This document shows, piece after piece, positions 37,301 through 47,111 of a DNA stretch of 64,000 nucleotides. The number at the start of each line of letters is the position of its first letter. Within the stretch, counting starts at the first letter, position 1. Made by a program: the position numbers and the translations under genes. The notes under the pieces are model-generated. The model was given only the letters and a program-made list of their open reading frames with translations, had not been told where the DNA came from and did no database searches. This DNA comes from Akkermansiaceae bacterium (lineage in GTDB: Bacteria; Verrucomicrobiota; Verrucomicrobiia; Verrucomicrobiales; DEV007): contig JACKQC010000010.1 of the NCBI GenBank assembly GCA_024233085.1, forward strand, positions 62,001 through 126,000, written 5' to 3'.

Positions 37301-40300
37301 GCACGGCGTCCTCACCCGGCGATTACGCAACCACCTCGGGAACTTTGATATTCTCGGTGGGACAAACTTCGAAGCCCATCGCCGTAACGGTTGTCGGGGA
37401 CACGACTCCGGAGGACGACGAAACCTTCGAAGTTCGCCTGTCCAATCCCGTCCAGGCGAATTTGGTCGACGACACGGGCGTCGGCGAGATCACGAACGAC
37501 GATTACCTGACGCCAATCATCACCAGCAGCCTCTCGGTCACGGCGGCCGAGGGGGAAGCGTTCGAATATCAGATCGTCGCGCAGAACACACCTCGCAGCT
37601 ATTCCCTTTCCGGCTCGCCACCGGCGGGCATGTCGATCGACACGAACACGGGGCTGATCACCTGGATGCCGCCTTCTCCGCAGGTGGTGAACGTCCAGAT
37701 CGGCGCCACCAATCCCGCCGGCACCGACACCGAGACCTTGACAATCACCGTCGAGGAGGACGGCCTCAAGAACGCGACCGAATCGCCCCTCAATCTGACC
37801 ACGGGCACGCCCCCGTGGTTTCGTCAGACGATCACGACCCACGACGGCGTCGATGCCGCCGAGAGCGGAAACATCGGCGATGGTGAAACGACCTACATGG
37901 AATTGACCACCACCGGTCCGGACACCCTGCACTTCTGGTGGCGCGTTTCATCGGAATCGAGCTTTGATTTTTTACGACTGTCCGACAACGGATCGTCGGT
38001 CAATGCAATCTCGGGGGAGTCCGGCTGGCAGGAGGTCACCTATTCCGTCCCGTCCGGCACCCACACCCTCCGGTGGTCCTACGAAAAGGACGGCTCGGTA
38101 AGTTCGGGATCCGACGCCGGCTGGGTCGATGAGATATTGCTGGACAGCTTCGACCCGCGTCCGAACATCACCAGCGCGGACACCGTGGCCGCCGCGATTG
38201 GGAAGAATTTCTCCCACCAGATCACCACGTCGCAACCCGCCACCTCATTCAGCAGCACGGCCCTTCCCCCCGGATTGGCGCTCAACCCGTCGACGGGCCT
38301 CATCACGGGCATTCCGTCGGCGACCGGAACCACCCAGACCACCATCACCGCCACCAACGCCTCGGGATCGGCGAACCAGGTACTGACGATCCTGATTGCG
38401 TCCCCAACCACGCTGCCCTTCACCGATGGTTTCGAGTCCGGCTCGCTGGGAGACGCTTGGGCCGCGACCGGCACCAATCAGAACCGCATCCAGGTCACGA
38501 CCGCGAACGTCCCGCACAGTGGCGCCCAGCATGTGACGCTGGATGACACCACCGGCGACACCATTTATTCCCGAAACGAACTCACGCTCTTTCTCGACAC
38601 CTCCGACACCACCGATCTCGCCCTGACTTTCTGGGCGAAGGAATTCGGCGACGAGGACGACGGCCCTCCCCCTTCGCCCTTTACCGGAGGGGCCGACTTC
38701 GACGGCGTGGCCATCAGCGACGACGGGGTGGACTGGTACGAGGTGCAACCGATGCGGTCGGAAACGACCAGCACCTACGCGGAATTCACCGTCGACCTGG
38801 AAGCCGCCATGGCCGCCCACGGCCTCAACCACACGGACGTTTTCCAGATCCGGTTTAACCAATACGACAATTTCCCCATCAGTTCGGACGGCATCGCGCT
38901 CGACGACATCTCGGTCACGGGAACCTCGCTGGCGCTGTCGGCACCCGACCTCACCGGCGCCTCCGACAGCGGCGACTCGAACATGGACAATATTACGAGT
39001 AACCGAACCCCCACTTTTACCGGCACCTCCCAGTTCGTGTCCCAGCAGGTTTCCCTCTACTCGGACGTCGACGGCCTCCTGGCAACGACGAACACCAACG
39101 GCTCGGGCGATTGGACAATGACCTCTTCCGTCCAGCTCGCCGCCGGCGACCACGAAATCACGGCGCGGCGCCCCGGGGGACTTACCTCCGTTCCTCTCAA
39201 TATCACCGTCGACTTCACCGCGCCGGCCACGCCTTCCATTCCGGATCTTTTCACCGGCAGCGATTCGGGTTCGTCGAGCATCGACAACATCACCAACGAC
39301 AGCACGCCATCCGTCGGCGGTACCGCCGAAAACGGCGTCACGGTGGAAATTTACGGCGATGCTTTCTTGCTGGCGAGCCCCCTCTCCAACGGCTCCTATT
39401 CCGCCACCCTTCCCCAGCTCGCCGAGGGGAGCTGGCAAATATCGGCCCGAGCCCGCGACGTGGCCGGCAATACGTCTTCCCTTTCCGCCGCCCTGACGAT
39501 CACCATCGACACCGTCGCTCCGGCTGCTCCGACCGGTCTCGATCTCATCGCGGGCAGCGACACCGGGGATTCTCCGACGGACAATGTCACCCGAGACAAC
39601 ACGCCCACTTTTTCCGGGCACGGAGACGCCGGAACAACCGTCGAACTCCTCGCCAACGGAACCGTGGTCGGCTCGGCCAATGGCGCCACCAATTGGAACA
39701 TCACCGCTTCGGCGCTGACTTCGGGCGACTACAGCATGGCCTCCCGGCAAACCGACGTCGCCGGAAATGTGGGCGCGTTTTCGAATTCCTTCGTCGTTAC
39801 CATCGATCTGATCCCTCCGGCCGCGCCCGGAAACCTCGATCTGACGGATGCCAGCGATCTAGGCTACTCGAACACCGACAATTTCACCGCGGACGTGACG
39901 CCCACCATTGCCGGTAACACCGAGAACGGCGCCACCGTCACGGTGTTCATGGACGGGATCGCAAAGGGTACCGGCCCCGGCGGAATGCCATGGGCGATCA
40001 CCGTCTCCACAGGCGTGCCGGCGAATTCGACCGTCACCAAGCAATTCACCGCCTCGGCCGTGGATATCGCCGGCAACCAGGGACCCGTTTCCGCGCCGAT
40101 CTCGGTGACCTTCGACACTTTCAAACCCGCCAAACCGATCGGACTCGATCTCCTCGCCTCCAGCGACTCGGGCGTGTCCAACACCGACAATATCACCAAT
40201 GACGACACCCCGGAATTTACCGCGTTTTCGATCCCCGACACGAGACGATTCCACATTTACGCCAACGACGTCGAGGTGGCGGCGGATTTCGAATCCAGTT

Positions 40301-43300
40301 CCACCTGGACCGCCGCCGTCAGTGCCTTGGCCGACGGCGTCTATCAAGTCAAGGCCAACCACGAAGACGAAGCCGGAAACCTGAGCGATTTTTCCAACAC
40401 CCTGACCGTCACCATCGACGCCACCGCGCCCGCCGCGCCGCACGACATCGGGCTCGATCCCGGTGACGACACCGGCCTTTCGAACACCGACGGCGTCACC
40501 CAGGCGATGCAACCAACCCTGCAGGGCATGGCCGAGCCCGGCGAATTGACGATTTTCCAGGACGGCGTTTCCCAGGGAGTTTTGACAGTTGCCGGTGACG
40601 GCGCCTGGTCGTTCACGCCCGTCGCCCCACTGCCGGAAGGCGACACGGTATTCACCGCCAATCAGAGCGATCTTGCCGGGAATGACGGACCGCTTTCGAC
40701 GCCCTTGACAGTGACCGTCGATGTCACACCGCCCGACGCCCCGACCGTGCCGGTTTTGGCCGCGGCGAGCGACCTTGGCCCCTTCTCCAACGACGCGATC
40801 ACCTCGGACAACACCCCGACCTTCGAAGGCGACTCGGAAGCCGGCACCCTCGTCACCCTTTTCTCGGGCGTGGAGGCCGTCGGAAGCGGATTTGCCAACA
40901 GCCCCTGGTCCTTCGCCACTGACCCGCTTTCCGACGGAACCCATCAGATTCACGCCCAGGCCTCCGATTTGGCGGGCAATACCAGCCCGACCAGCGCGAC
41001 CAAGTCGATTACCATCGATACCGTCGCTCCCGAAGCCGAAATCGATCTGGCCGCCGGTCAGGACGACCCCACCGTCGATGAACCCCTGGCCTTCGAACTC
41101 GCCTTCTCCAAACCCGTTTACGGCCTGACCCCGGCCGATTTGACGCTCAGCGGTCCGGCCTCCGCGGGCGCGCAGATTTCCCTTTCGGGGACAGACGGCG
41201 ACTCCGTCTACGGCGTCGGAATCGAGAACACCACCGGCGAGGGCGACGTGCAAATCGACCTTCCCTCCATGAGCGTCACCGATCTGGCCGGCAATCCCAA
41301 TTCCGCCGCGGTCAACATCGACAACATTATCCTGAAAAAACTGCTACCCGGCGATGTGAGCGGCGTGACCGCCTCGGACGATGCTTTCTCCGATCGCATC
41401 GAGGTGACTTGGACCGCCCACCCGGACGCCACCGTCGGCTACCGGATTTTCCGCCACGCCTTCAACAACCCCGCGAACGCCGTCGAGGTGGGCCAGGTCG
41501 GTCCCGGGGTCACGACTTTCGACGACACCACCGCCACCGCCGGGCTCTGGTATTATTACTGGGTGCGCGGCGAGGACGAAGACGGCGTCGGCGGTTTCGG
41601 CGACGCCGACCCCGGCCGCGTTCCCGGAAACGACACCGAGAAACGGGCCGTCACGCCCCTCGACGAACTGGCCGCGGCGACGGTGTCTCCACAGAATTGG
41701 GAAACCGGCGACGCCGCCAAATTCGACGGGCTCCTCCGGGACGCCTCCGACGGTTTCACCCTCGTCGGCGCCATCGGCAATCTGATCGTTCGCGCGCCGA
41801 AGGCCGGGGCGACGACCGGTGGCTCGTTCAGCGCGACGATGTTTTTCGAGGGGAAACGCCTGACCCTTCGCGGGGTCTTCGGGCTGGACGGAATGGCGCA
41901 ATTCGAGCTCGCCCAGCGCGACGGAAGTATCGTCTCCGTCGATCTTCAGTTGTCCCGCACCACGGGCAGCGGACTCGCGCCCAATCTGGCGGACACGATC
42001 CGCGGGACAGTCACCTGGAACGGCACGACCGCCGAGGCCGACCTGCCCCGCGCGCCCTACCATTCGAAACTGAACCCCGCACCCGCCTCCCTCACCGGTC
42101 CCCACACCGTGCTCATGCCCGCCCTGCCGGACTGGGGGGTCGACCAGCCAGGCGGCGACGGCTGGGCGCTGGCGACGGTTTCCCCCAGTGGCCAGGTCAA
42201 AGTCACGGGCATCCTCGGCGACGGCACCAGGTTCAGCGAGTCCGGCTGCCTCTCGGGCGACGCCGAGCCCTCCTTCTGTCTCTACACCGAGCTTTACCGG
42301 TCCAAACCCGTCCGCGGCCGCTTCGGCGGTCGCCTCGTCCTGCGCGACATGGCCGACACCAGCGACTTCGACGGCGTTGTGCAGTGGAAAAAATTCGCCG
42401 ACACCCGCGAAAAACGCTACCCGAACGGCTTCTCCGTCGAAGTCTGGGCCCTGGGCTCGAAATTCACCGCGCCCGCCAAGAACGAGCGCGTCCTGACCCA
42501 GCTCGCCGATCAGGAATACAACGCCGAACTTTCCTTCGTCGGTCCCACCGCGCCACTGGCCGGCGCCGGAGCGCTCGACCGCGTGCTTTCATGGCTGAGC
42601 AACAACAGGCTCGTCCATTACGGCCCCGAAAAACTCGCCGGCGCCGCCAGCGCCAGGAACGGCACGCTCAAGGGAACCTTCTTCGACCCGGTCTCGAAAA
42701 CCCGCGTCGGTTTCTCCGGCGTCGCCTTCCAGAAACAGGGCATCGCCGGCGGCTTTTTCCTCAACGGCGATTCCAGCGGTGCCGTCCGCGTCAAGCCCGG
42801 CACCGACTGGACTTACCCGGGCAGCGAAGACGCGGGCGCCCTCACCCGCGCCGCCGTTCCCGGCACGCCCGCGGTTCCGCCCGTCGTCCTCGGCGCGGCC
42901 TTCGATCCCGCCGCCGCGGGCGTTTACCATGGCGTCTTGCGCGATCCCGGCGCCGCCTTTGTCGGTGGCCTCGAAAATGTCAAAGTCTCCGGCTCCGGGG
43001 CGGTTTCCGGCACCCTGTGGTTCCAGGGCACCCGCTTCGGTTTCCGTGGCGCGATTAACGGCGGCGCCATCACCATCAACCGCAAAGGCCTCTCGCCGCT
43101 CGTCCTGACCCTTGACCTCGGCCAGACCCAGACCGCCGCCGCCGCTTTTCAACTGACCGGTGACCTGTCCATAGAGGCCATCTCCCAGGCCTCCATCGAC
43201 GCGCAGAGACGGCCCGTTTTTTCCAAAACCGACCGTTCCCCGCTCGAGGGTCCCCACACCCTCGCCATGCGCGCTCCCGACGGCGCCGATCCCGCGCTCG

Positions 43301-43932
43301 AACCCGCCGGCGACGGCTATGGCACCGCTTCAATCTCGTATCTCGGCACCGGCAAGGCCCTGCTCTTCCTCGCCGACGGCGCGAAGGCGACCTTTGCCGG
43401 GCATTTCTCCGCCGACGGCGAATGGTCGCTTCACCGCGGTCTCTATGGTTCCGGCGGATTCCTCGCCGGAAAAATCACCGCGCGCCCCGTCGCCGACGTC
43501 AGCGTCATCGACGGTTTGCTGCGGTGGCTGCGCCCCGCCGGAACCAAGCCGGCCAACACCTACCCGAACGGCTTTGACACCACCCGCGCCGTGGTCGGGA
43601 GCGCCTATGCCAAACCCGCCACGGGCGAGCGGGCCTTCGACGCTCTGGCCGACGACTATCACAACGCCTGGCTGCGGATTGTCGGCAACGGCTTCCCCGA
43701 CATCGACCGCGCCCTCACCTGGGACGCCAAAAACCGTGTCCTTTATTACGGCCCCGAAAAAGTGAAGATCGGCTTCAATTCCAAAACCGGACTCGTCTCC
43801 GGTTCCTATTTCGACAAGGCCAGCGGAACATCCCTCAAGTTCGGCGGCGCCTACCTCGACGACCAGGACCTGGTCACCGGTTTCTATCTTTTCAACGGCG
43901 AGTCCGACCTATCCTCCATCGAGCCGCGCTGA
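34393..43932 (+). CDS. Giant secreted multi-domain adhesin-like protein (3,179 residues)
   Basis: Start at 34393 (MKGKPPFHRA), with AAAGGAA about 10 bp upstream as one of few plausible ribosome sites in this window. A signal peptide (about 15-40) is followed by about 830 residues of BNR/sortilin-type propeller with Asp-boxes (STDGGATF, SSDTGATW, STNGGTTW). Next come a Calx-beta domain (about 929-1038), two putative-Ig repeats, two MAM-like segments and seven tandem bacterial Ig-like repeats of about 95 residues (about 1517-2212), each starting near 'SD.G.SNTDNITNDNTPTF'. Another Ig-like domain and a fibronectin type III domain (about 2316-2412) precede two copies of a C-terminal module also found at the end of the 51983-56110 protein. 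Probably a surface or released adhesin. Confidence 0.9.
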   Translation: MKGKPPFHRANFAQSTFSAARSLFFAALLPIAALTALAAPDDEAPVPPDEEPTDPIDIQVRAKDLLPRREPFAPAAENPVAPAFDNVGGAWTPMGPSPISGGQVEGMVLKYVCGAINTVIAHPTNPDIVYIGAVNGGVWKTTNATATNPTWSTTTGDFRSLSIGCLAFDTNDATRNTVWAGIGRFSSYGRLGGPRIGLLKTDDGGASWQLVDGGGTLTGKNISGIVARGNTIVISSNQADSGGNAAQGVWRSTDGGATFTRMSVGNGSTTGLPEGVAYDIYGDPVNLTVLYTCIAFPSTSGTQGIYKSSDTGATWARVSDTTIDGYITTSTSNIELSVGTSNNVYVGILESGAPVGIFRSGNGGSTWQQMDLPTVPYTNVTPVSVSGATNASPIVITTTAAHGLSSNNYVEISGVIGNTAANGLFQITVQSTTSFSLDFSTGNGAYAGGGSVQKVVGPNPRGSKGPEEAAPKEIAGGQGSIHFSLAADPSDPNIVYLGGDRQDTPFPNYIGASNYSGNLWRGDASVAPDGQSPSSQWKHLTHSNSVAGIPGGGTSDNSSPHADSREMAIDANGNLIETDDGGVFRRTSPKTNTGAWTSMAGTLQITEAHSVAYDTLNNVLITGNQDNGTSQQNTTGALIYSAISTGDGGDVAAGINPNNPAQSVRYSSFQNLGSFRRRVYSSSNSFVSQNFPALSPLGGAASISAQFTTPIAINRISTNRLLIGGGNGVYESLDEGATVSLVGSGIVASSGINGGRALIAGGRKNGIDNPDLIYVGAGTAVYSRTAPGGSLTPTPGYSGSTVRGIAVDPEDSDHVVAIDSNQVFRSTNGGTTWTDVTGDIPSTARDFRSVEIIRKDTATAVIAGTVNGIFAARSSAPSDWATVGSGMPNAPVWELIYDISDDLLIASTLGRGVWEFPSAGSIAREFDVDLSIDDVTVTEGNSGSSLATFTVTLAPAATQEVRVDYTTVAGTASSPGDYATTSGTLIFSVGQTSKPIAVTVVGDTTPEDDETFEVRLSNPVQANLVDDTGVGEITNDDYLTPIITSSLSVTAAEGEAFEYQIVAQNTPRSYSLSGSPPAGMSIDTNTGLITWMPPSPQVVNVQIGATNPAGTDTETLTITVEEDGLKNATESPLNLTTGTPPWFRQTITTHDGVDAAESGNIGDGETTYMELTTTGPDTLHFWWRVSSESSFDFLRLSDNGSSVNAISGESGWQEVTYSVPSGTHTLRWSYEKDGSVSSGSDAGWVDEILLDSFDPRPNITSADTVAAAIGKNFSHQITTSQPATSFSSTALPPGLALNPSTGLITGIPSATGTTQTTITATNASGSANQVLTILIASPTTLPFTDGFESGSLGDAWAATGTNQNRIQVTTANVPHSGAQHVTLDDTTGDTIYSRNELTLFLDTSDTTDLALTFWAKEFGDEDDGPPPSPFTGGADFDGVAISDDGVDWYEVQPMRSETTSTYAEFTVDLEAAMAAHGLNHTDVFQIRFNQYDNFPISSDGIALDDISVTGTSLALSAPDLTGASDSGDSNMDNITSNRTPTFTGTSQFVSQQVSLYSDVDGLLATTNTNGSGDWTMTSSVQLAAGDHEITARRPGGLTSVPLNITVDFTAPATPSIPDLFTGSDSGSSSIDNITNDSTPSVGGTAENGVTVEIYGDAFLLASPLSNGSYSATLPQLAEGSWQISARARDVAGNTSSLSAALTITIDTVAPAAPTGLDLIAGSDTGDSPTDNVTRDNTPTFSGHGDAGTTVELLANGTVVGSANGATNWNITASALTSGDYSMASRQTDVAGNVGAFSNSFVVTIDLIPPAAPGNLDLTDASDLGYSNTDNFTADVTPTIAGNTENGATVTVFMDGIAKGTGPGGMPWAITVSTGVPANSTVTKQFTASAVDIAGNQGPVSAPISVTFDTFKPAKPIGLDLLASSDSGVSNTDNITNDDTPEFTAFSIPDTRRFHIYANDVEVAADFESSSTWTAAVSALADGVYQVKANHEDEAGNLSDFSNTLTVTIDATAPAAPHDIGLDPGDDTGLSNTDGVTQAMQPTLQGMAEPGELTIFQDGVSQGVLTVAGDGAWSFTPVAPLPEGDTVFTANQSDLAGNDGPLSTPLTVTVDVTPPDAPTVPVLAAASDLGPFSNDAITSDNTPTFEGDSEAGTLVTLFSGVEAVGSGFANSPWSFATDPLSDGTHQIHAQASDLAGNTSPTSATKSITIDTVAPEAEIDLAAGQDDPTVDEPLAFELAFSKPVYGLTPADLTLSGPASAGAQISLSGTDGDSVYGVGIENTTGEGDVQIDLPSMSVTDLAGNPNSAAVNIDNIILKKLLPGDVSGVTASDDAFSDRIEVTWTAHPDATVGYRIFRHAFNNPANAVEVGQVGPGVTTFDDTTATAGLWYYYWVRGEDEDGVGGFGDADPGRVPGNDTEKRAVTPLDELAAATVSPQNWETGDAAKFDGLLRDASDGFTLVGAIGNLIVRAPKAGATTGGSFSATMFFEGKRLTLRGVFGLDGMAQFELAQRDGSIVSVDLQLSRTTGSGLAPNLADTIRGTVTWNGTTAEADLPRAPYHSKLNPAPASLTGPHTVLMPALPDWGVDQPGGDGWALATVSPSGQVKVTGILGDGTRFSESGCLSGDAEPSFCLYTELYRSKPVRGRFGGRLVLRDMADTSDFDGVVQWKKFADTREKRYPNGFSVEVWALGSKFTAPAKNERVLTQLADQEYNAELSFVGPTAPLAGAGALDRVLSWLSNNRLVHYGPEKLAGAASARNGTLKGTFFDPVSKTRVGFSGVAFQKQGIAGGFFLNGDSSGAVRVKPGTDWTYPGSEDAGALTRAAVPGTPAVPPVVLGAAFDPAAAGVYHGVLRDPGAAFVGGLENVKVSGSGAVSGTLWFQGTRFGFRGAINGGAITINRKGLSPLVLTLDLGQTQTAAAAFQLTGDLSIEAISQASIDAQRRPVFSKTDRSPLEGPHTLAMRAPDGADPALEPAGDGYGTASISYLGTGKALLFLADGAKATFAGHFSADGEWSLHRGLYGSGGFLAGKITARPVADVSVIDGLLRWLRPAGTKPANTYPNGFDTTRAVVGSAYAKPATGERAFDALADDYHNAWLRIVGNGFPDIDRALTWDAKNRVLYYGPEKVKIGFNSKTGLVSGSYFDKASGTSLKFGGAYLDDQDLVTGFYLFNGESDLSSIEPR

Positions 43933-43936
43933 TTTT

Positions 43937-44272
43937 TCACCGCGCGCAGATCCCGCACCGGACCGCCTCCGGCTGGGCGTCGAGGCGTTCCCACCCGATC
44001 TCGCCGCCGCAGCGCTCGCAGAAACCGTATTCCCCCTCGTCCAGCCGGTCCCGAGCCGCCTCCAGCAGCCTTAGCCGCTCCTCGCGCCGGCGCTGGGCTT
44101 CCCGGGCGACCTCCCGCATCTGCATCGAGTCGAGACGGGAAAGCCGGCCGATCGAGACATCGGGCGCGATGGCTTCCCTTTCCACGGTGGAATTCTCCAT
44201 CTCGCCCTGAAGCCGCTCGATCTCGTCGCCGATGCGGATTTCCAGGTCGATCAATTGTTCCGCGCTGAGCAT
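43937..44272 (-). CDS. DksA/TraR-type C4 zinc-finger protein
   Basis: 111 residues from MLSAEQLIDL. A long N-terminal helical part is followed by the TraR/DksA zinc finger, with cysteines at 85, 88, 106 and 109 (CERC ... CGIC). Family members bind the RNA polymerase secondary channel and modulate initiation, often with ppGpp. The DxxDxA-type acidic tip of E. coli DksA is not obvious, so the regulatory effect is uncertain. It converges on the giant gene, with only 4 bp between the stops. The upstream neighbour is a repeat array starting at 44293. Cytoplasmic. Confidence 0.85.
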   Translation of the reverse strand: MLSAEQLIDLEIRIGDEIERLQGEMENSTVEREAIAPDVSIGRLSRLDSMQMREVAREAQRRREERLRLLEAARDRLDEGEYGFCERCGGEIGWERLDAQPEAVRCGICAR

Positions 44273-44292
44273 TGTCGATAGAAAATCGATCC

Positions 44293-44333
44293 GACCCAAC
44301 AGGGTTGACTCCCCGACCCAACCCTGTTGGGTC
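44293..44333. repeat. 22-bp-phased palindrome array, locus 6 (two units)
   Basis: Centres at 44302 (AGG loop) and 44324 (perfect GACCCAAC-CCT-GTTGGGTC, 44315-44333), 22 bp apart. The array ends 4 bp from the stop codon of the minus-strand gene at 44337 and starts 20 bp above the DksA-like start. Confidence 0.88.
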
Positions 44334-44336
44334 GGT

Positions 44337-45029
44337 TCAGTTTCCGGCCGCCGGCGCGGCGGCGGGGGCCGGAGGCGCCGAACCGGGCTCGGGCGTGTCC
44401 AGCGGCTCGTCGCGGAAGAAATCGACGAAATCCTTCGCCTCCTCCGCCAACGGGTGCCCTTTGACCTTTGAAATGCGGTCGGCCACCGGCACGGAAATCT
44501 CCGGATCGCGATTGTGGAGATCGGCGAAAAGGATTTCCTGCATCTCTTCGGGCAGTGAAGGATCGACCGCGAGCGCCAAGGCGTCTTCCGTGTAGGTTTC
44601 GTCGTCCACCAGATTCAGCGCGTGCTCGACGGCGTCGATGCGCTGGTCGTCGGTGCCGCGTTTGTCGGCGGCCATGGCGATCAGCTCCCGCGCGGCGTCG
44701 CGATTGGTGATGTCCTGGTTGGTGAGCAATTCGGAAATGCGCTCGTCCCACTGTCCCGGTTCCGGCACGCTGACCTGGGGCAACTCGGCCGGCTTTTCGG
44801 GAGCGACCGCCGGTTTGGCCTCCCCACCGGGCACAAAGGTCCGCGCCGCGCCGGTGCCCGGGGGCGAATCGGCGGGTGTCGTCGCGTCGGCGGCCGCCAC
44901 CGGGGCGCTATTCGGCGCCGGGGCCTCGTCTCCGACGGGGCCGGTCCGGATCATCATGACAATGAGGACAACGGCGGCGGCCACACCTAACAGCGCGATG
45001 GCGAGGGCTTTCGGGGTAACGTGTTTCAT
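44337..45029 (-). CDS. Membrane-anchored periplasmic protein, unknown function
   Basis: 230 residues from MKHVTPKALA: an N-terminal hydrophobic anchor (about 8-27), an Ala/Pro/Thr-rich linker (about 30-85), then a helical region (about 95-205) with paired-helix periodicity ('RDAARELIAMAADKRGTDDQRIDAVEHALNLV'), reminiscent of HEAT-like repeats. It ends with another Ala/Pro-rich tail. I do not recognise the family. It is downstream of the DUF1549/1553 gene in the minus direction (86 bp) and could be co-transcribed with it. Confidence 0.6.
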   Translation of the reverse strand: MKHVTPKALAIALLGVAAAVVLIVMMIRTGPVGDEAPAPNSAPVAAADATTPADSPPGTGAARTFVPGGEAKPAVAPEKPAELPQVSVPEPGQWDERISELLTNQDITNRDAARELIAMAADKRGTDDQRIDAVEHALNLVDDETYTEDALALAVDPSLPEEMQEILFADLHNRDPEISVPVADRISKVKGHPLAEEAKDFVDFFRDEPLDTPEPGSAPPAPAAAPAAGN

Positions 45030-45114
45030 AGTTCCTGTTCGATTCCTTCCCGACGTCCAATCTCCCCGTTTCCCGCCGATGTTCCAACGGAAAATGGACA
45101 CAATCTTTTCACCT

Positions 45115-47022
45115 TCAGTCGAGGAAAACGAACTCGTTCAGGTTGAAGATCGCATGACAGAACGACTCGATCGACTGCGCGGCGACAAAGTCCCGGCCCC
45201 CGCGAAGTTCCTCCGAAGCGGGCTCCCGCCCCAGCGCGAGGCGAAACGCCAGGCGAATCTCGTCATCCGTGCTGTCGGGCGCGGCCGAACTGAGCCGCTT
45301 CGCGAAGGAGGCGGCGTAGTCGGCCACGGTCGCGTCGTTGAGCAGCATCAGGGCCTGCGGCGCGGTGGTGGAAACATGGCGGCGCGCGCAGGCGCGATCC
45401 GCCGCCGGCCGGTCGAAAGCCTCGAAAAGCGGGTAGCGAAGATTCCGCCGCATGAAAAGGTAGAGACTTCGCCGGTCATGCTCCGCGGCGTCGGGCGTCA
45501 CCGGCCACTGATCCTTGAGCAGGGTCGACGCGACCTCCTCCGGCAGAACCGGCCGCACGCCGGGACCGCCCGCCTTGGGATTGAGCCGGCCCGCGACGCT
45601 CAACATCGTGTCCCGTATGGCTTCGCCGTCCAGCCGGCGCCGGTTCTGCCGGGAAAGGAGGCGATTCTCCGGATCAGCGGCCAGGCGCGCCGCCCACTCC
45701 GCCTCCGCGACCGCAGCGGGCCTGGCCGAGGTCTGTCGCCAGGCGCGCGAGGTCAGGATGAGCCGGTGCAGCGCCTTGAACGATCCGTTTTGCCGGCGCA
45801 ACTCGGACGCGAGCCAGTCGAGCAACTCGGGATGCGTCGGACGGTCCCCGAGATGCCCGAAGTCCGACGGCGTGCCCACCAGCGGAACGCCGAAGTCATG
45901 CTGCCACAGACGATTCGCCATCACGCGCGCCGGCAGCGGGTTTTCCTCGCTCGTCAGCCAGCGGGCGAACTCGGCGCGGCGTCCCGTGGAGTTCGCGAAG
46001 GAACCGAATTGCGGCGGCGACTCCGAATCGTCCAGCACCCGCGGAAACGCCGGCGCCACCTCCGGCCCGGGGCGGCGAAAGTCGCCCCGGATCATCAGGT
46101 GACTCGGCCCCGCGCCGGGACCCGTCTCGCTGACGATGTGGGGCAGGCTCTTGTCCTTCTTCGGCAGCGCGAGGTTTTCGAAAAAGGCCCGCATCCGGTA
46201 AAAGTCGGCCTGGCTCACCGGGTCGCTCCTGTGATCGTGGCACTGGGCGCACTCCAGCGTCAGACCGAGAAAGGCCGCGCCGGCCGTGGCGGTGAGTTCG
46301 TTGAGCACGTTGTGCCGGCGTTCCTCGGCGAGGTTCACGTCGGGCATGTCCGGCCCGGCGAAGAGGAAACCCGTGGCCAGCCGCGAGTCGGCGTTCTCCG
46401 GCTCCAGTTCGTCCCCGGCGACTTGAAGCGCGACGAAGCGCGCGAAGGGCATGTCCGCGTTCAGCGCCCCGACGACCCAGTCGCGGTAACGCCAGGCCTC
46501 GCCCCTCACCTTGTCGTGCTCGAAACCGTCCGTCTCGGCGAAGCGCGCCACATCCAGCCAGTGCTGGGCCCATCGCTCCCCATAGTGCGGCGAGTCGAGC
46601 AGCCGGTCCACCGCCTCCCGCCACGCGGCCTCCGGATCGCGCCGCCGGCCCTCCAGAAAGCCCGACCGCAGCGCCTCCGAGGGCGGCAGACCGGTCACCA
46701 CGAAGCTCAGCCGCCTCAGCAGCGTGTCCGCGTCGGCCTCCGGCGCGAGCGACTCGACGCCGGCCTCGCGGAGTTTTGCCAGCACGAAGGCATCGATCGG
46801 ATTCGCCGTCGCGAGGCCCTCGATGACCGGCGCCTTCAGTTCGCGAATCGGTTGGAAGCTCCAGAATTCGGAATCCTCCCGTGTCACCGCCGGCTCGACA
46901 TATTCCGGCGCGCCCTTCTCCTCGGCCATCACCGGAATCCCGGCGCCCGCCCCGAGCAAAGCCATGCCGACCGCGGCAAAGGCGGAGGCGAATCGGTGGC
47001 GGAGCTGGATTCGAAAACTCAT
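45115..47022 (-). CDS. DUF1549/DUF1553 protein, partner of the DUF1501 gene
   Basis: 635 residues from MSFRIQLRHR with a signal peptide (about 10-34, ending VMAEE). DUF1549 (about 45-260) includes 'RWAQHWLDVARFAETDG' and 'ECAQCHDHRSDP', again with a CxxCH. DUF1553 (about 330-610) includes 'RVMANRLWQHDFGVPLVGTPSDFGHLGDRPTHPELLDWL'-type motifs. It is about 40 residues shorter than its paralogue at 31224-33254, lacking the charged coiled insert. The DUF1501 gene precedes it in transcription order by 89 bp, the standard arrangement in these phyla. The reaction is unknown. Confidence 0.87.
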   Translation of the reverse strand: MSFRIQLRHRFASAFAAVGMALLGAGAGIPVMAEEKGAPEYVEPAVTREDSEFWSFQPIRELKAPVIEGLATANPIDAFVLAKLREAGVESLAPEADADTLLRRLSFVVTGLPPSEALRSGFLEGRRRDPEAAWREAVDRLLDSPHYGERWAQHWLDVARFAETDGFEHDKVRGEAWRYRDWVVGALNADMPFARFVALQVAGDELEPENADSRLATGFLFAGPDMPDVNLAEERRHNVLNELTATAGAAFLGLTLECAQCHDHRSDPVSQADFYRMRAFFENLALPKKDKSLPHIVSETGPGAGPSHLMIRGDFRRPGPEVAPAFPRVLDDSESPPQFGSFANSTGRRAEFARWLTSEENPLPARVMANRLWQHDFGVPLVGTPSDFGHLGDRPTHPELLDWLASELRRQNGSFKALHRLILTSRAWRQTSARPAAVAEAEWAARLAADPENRLLSRQNRRRLDGEAIRDTMLSVAGRLNPKAGGPGVRPVLPEEVASTLLKDQWPVTPDAAEHDRRSLYLFMRRNLRYPLFEAFDRPAADRACARRHVSTTAPQALMLLNDATVADYAASFAKRLSSAAPDSTDDEIRLAFRLALGREPASEELRGGRDFVAAQSIESFCHAIFNLNEFVFLD

Positions 47023-47111
47023 ATACCCGTTTCCCGATTCGATTCCGCCGCCAAAAACAAAAGAATCCGTGTCATTCCGTGAAATCCGCGGCTCCAAAAA
47101 AATCATCAAAG

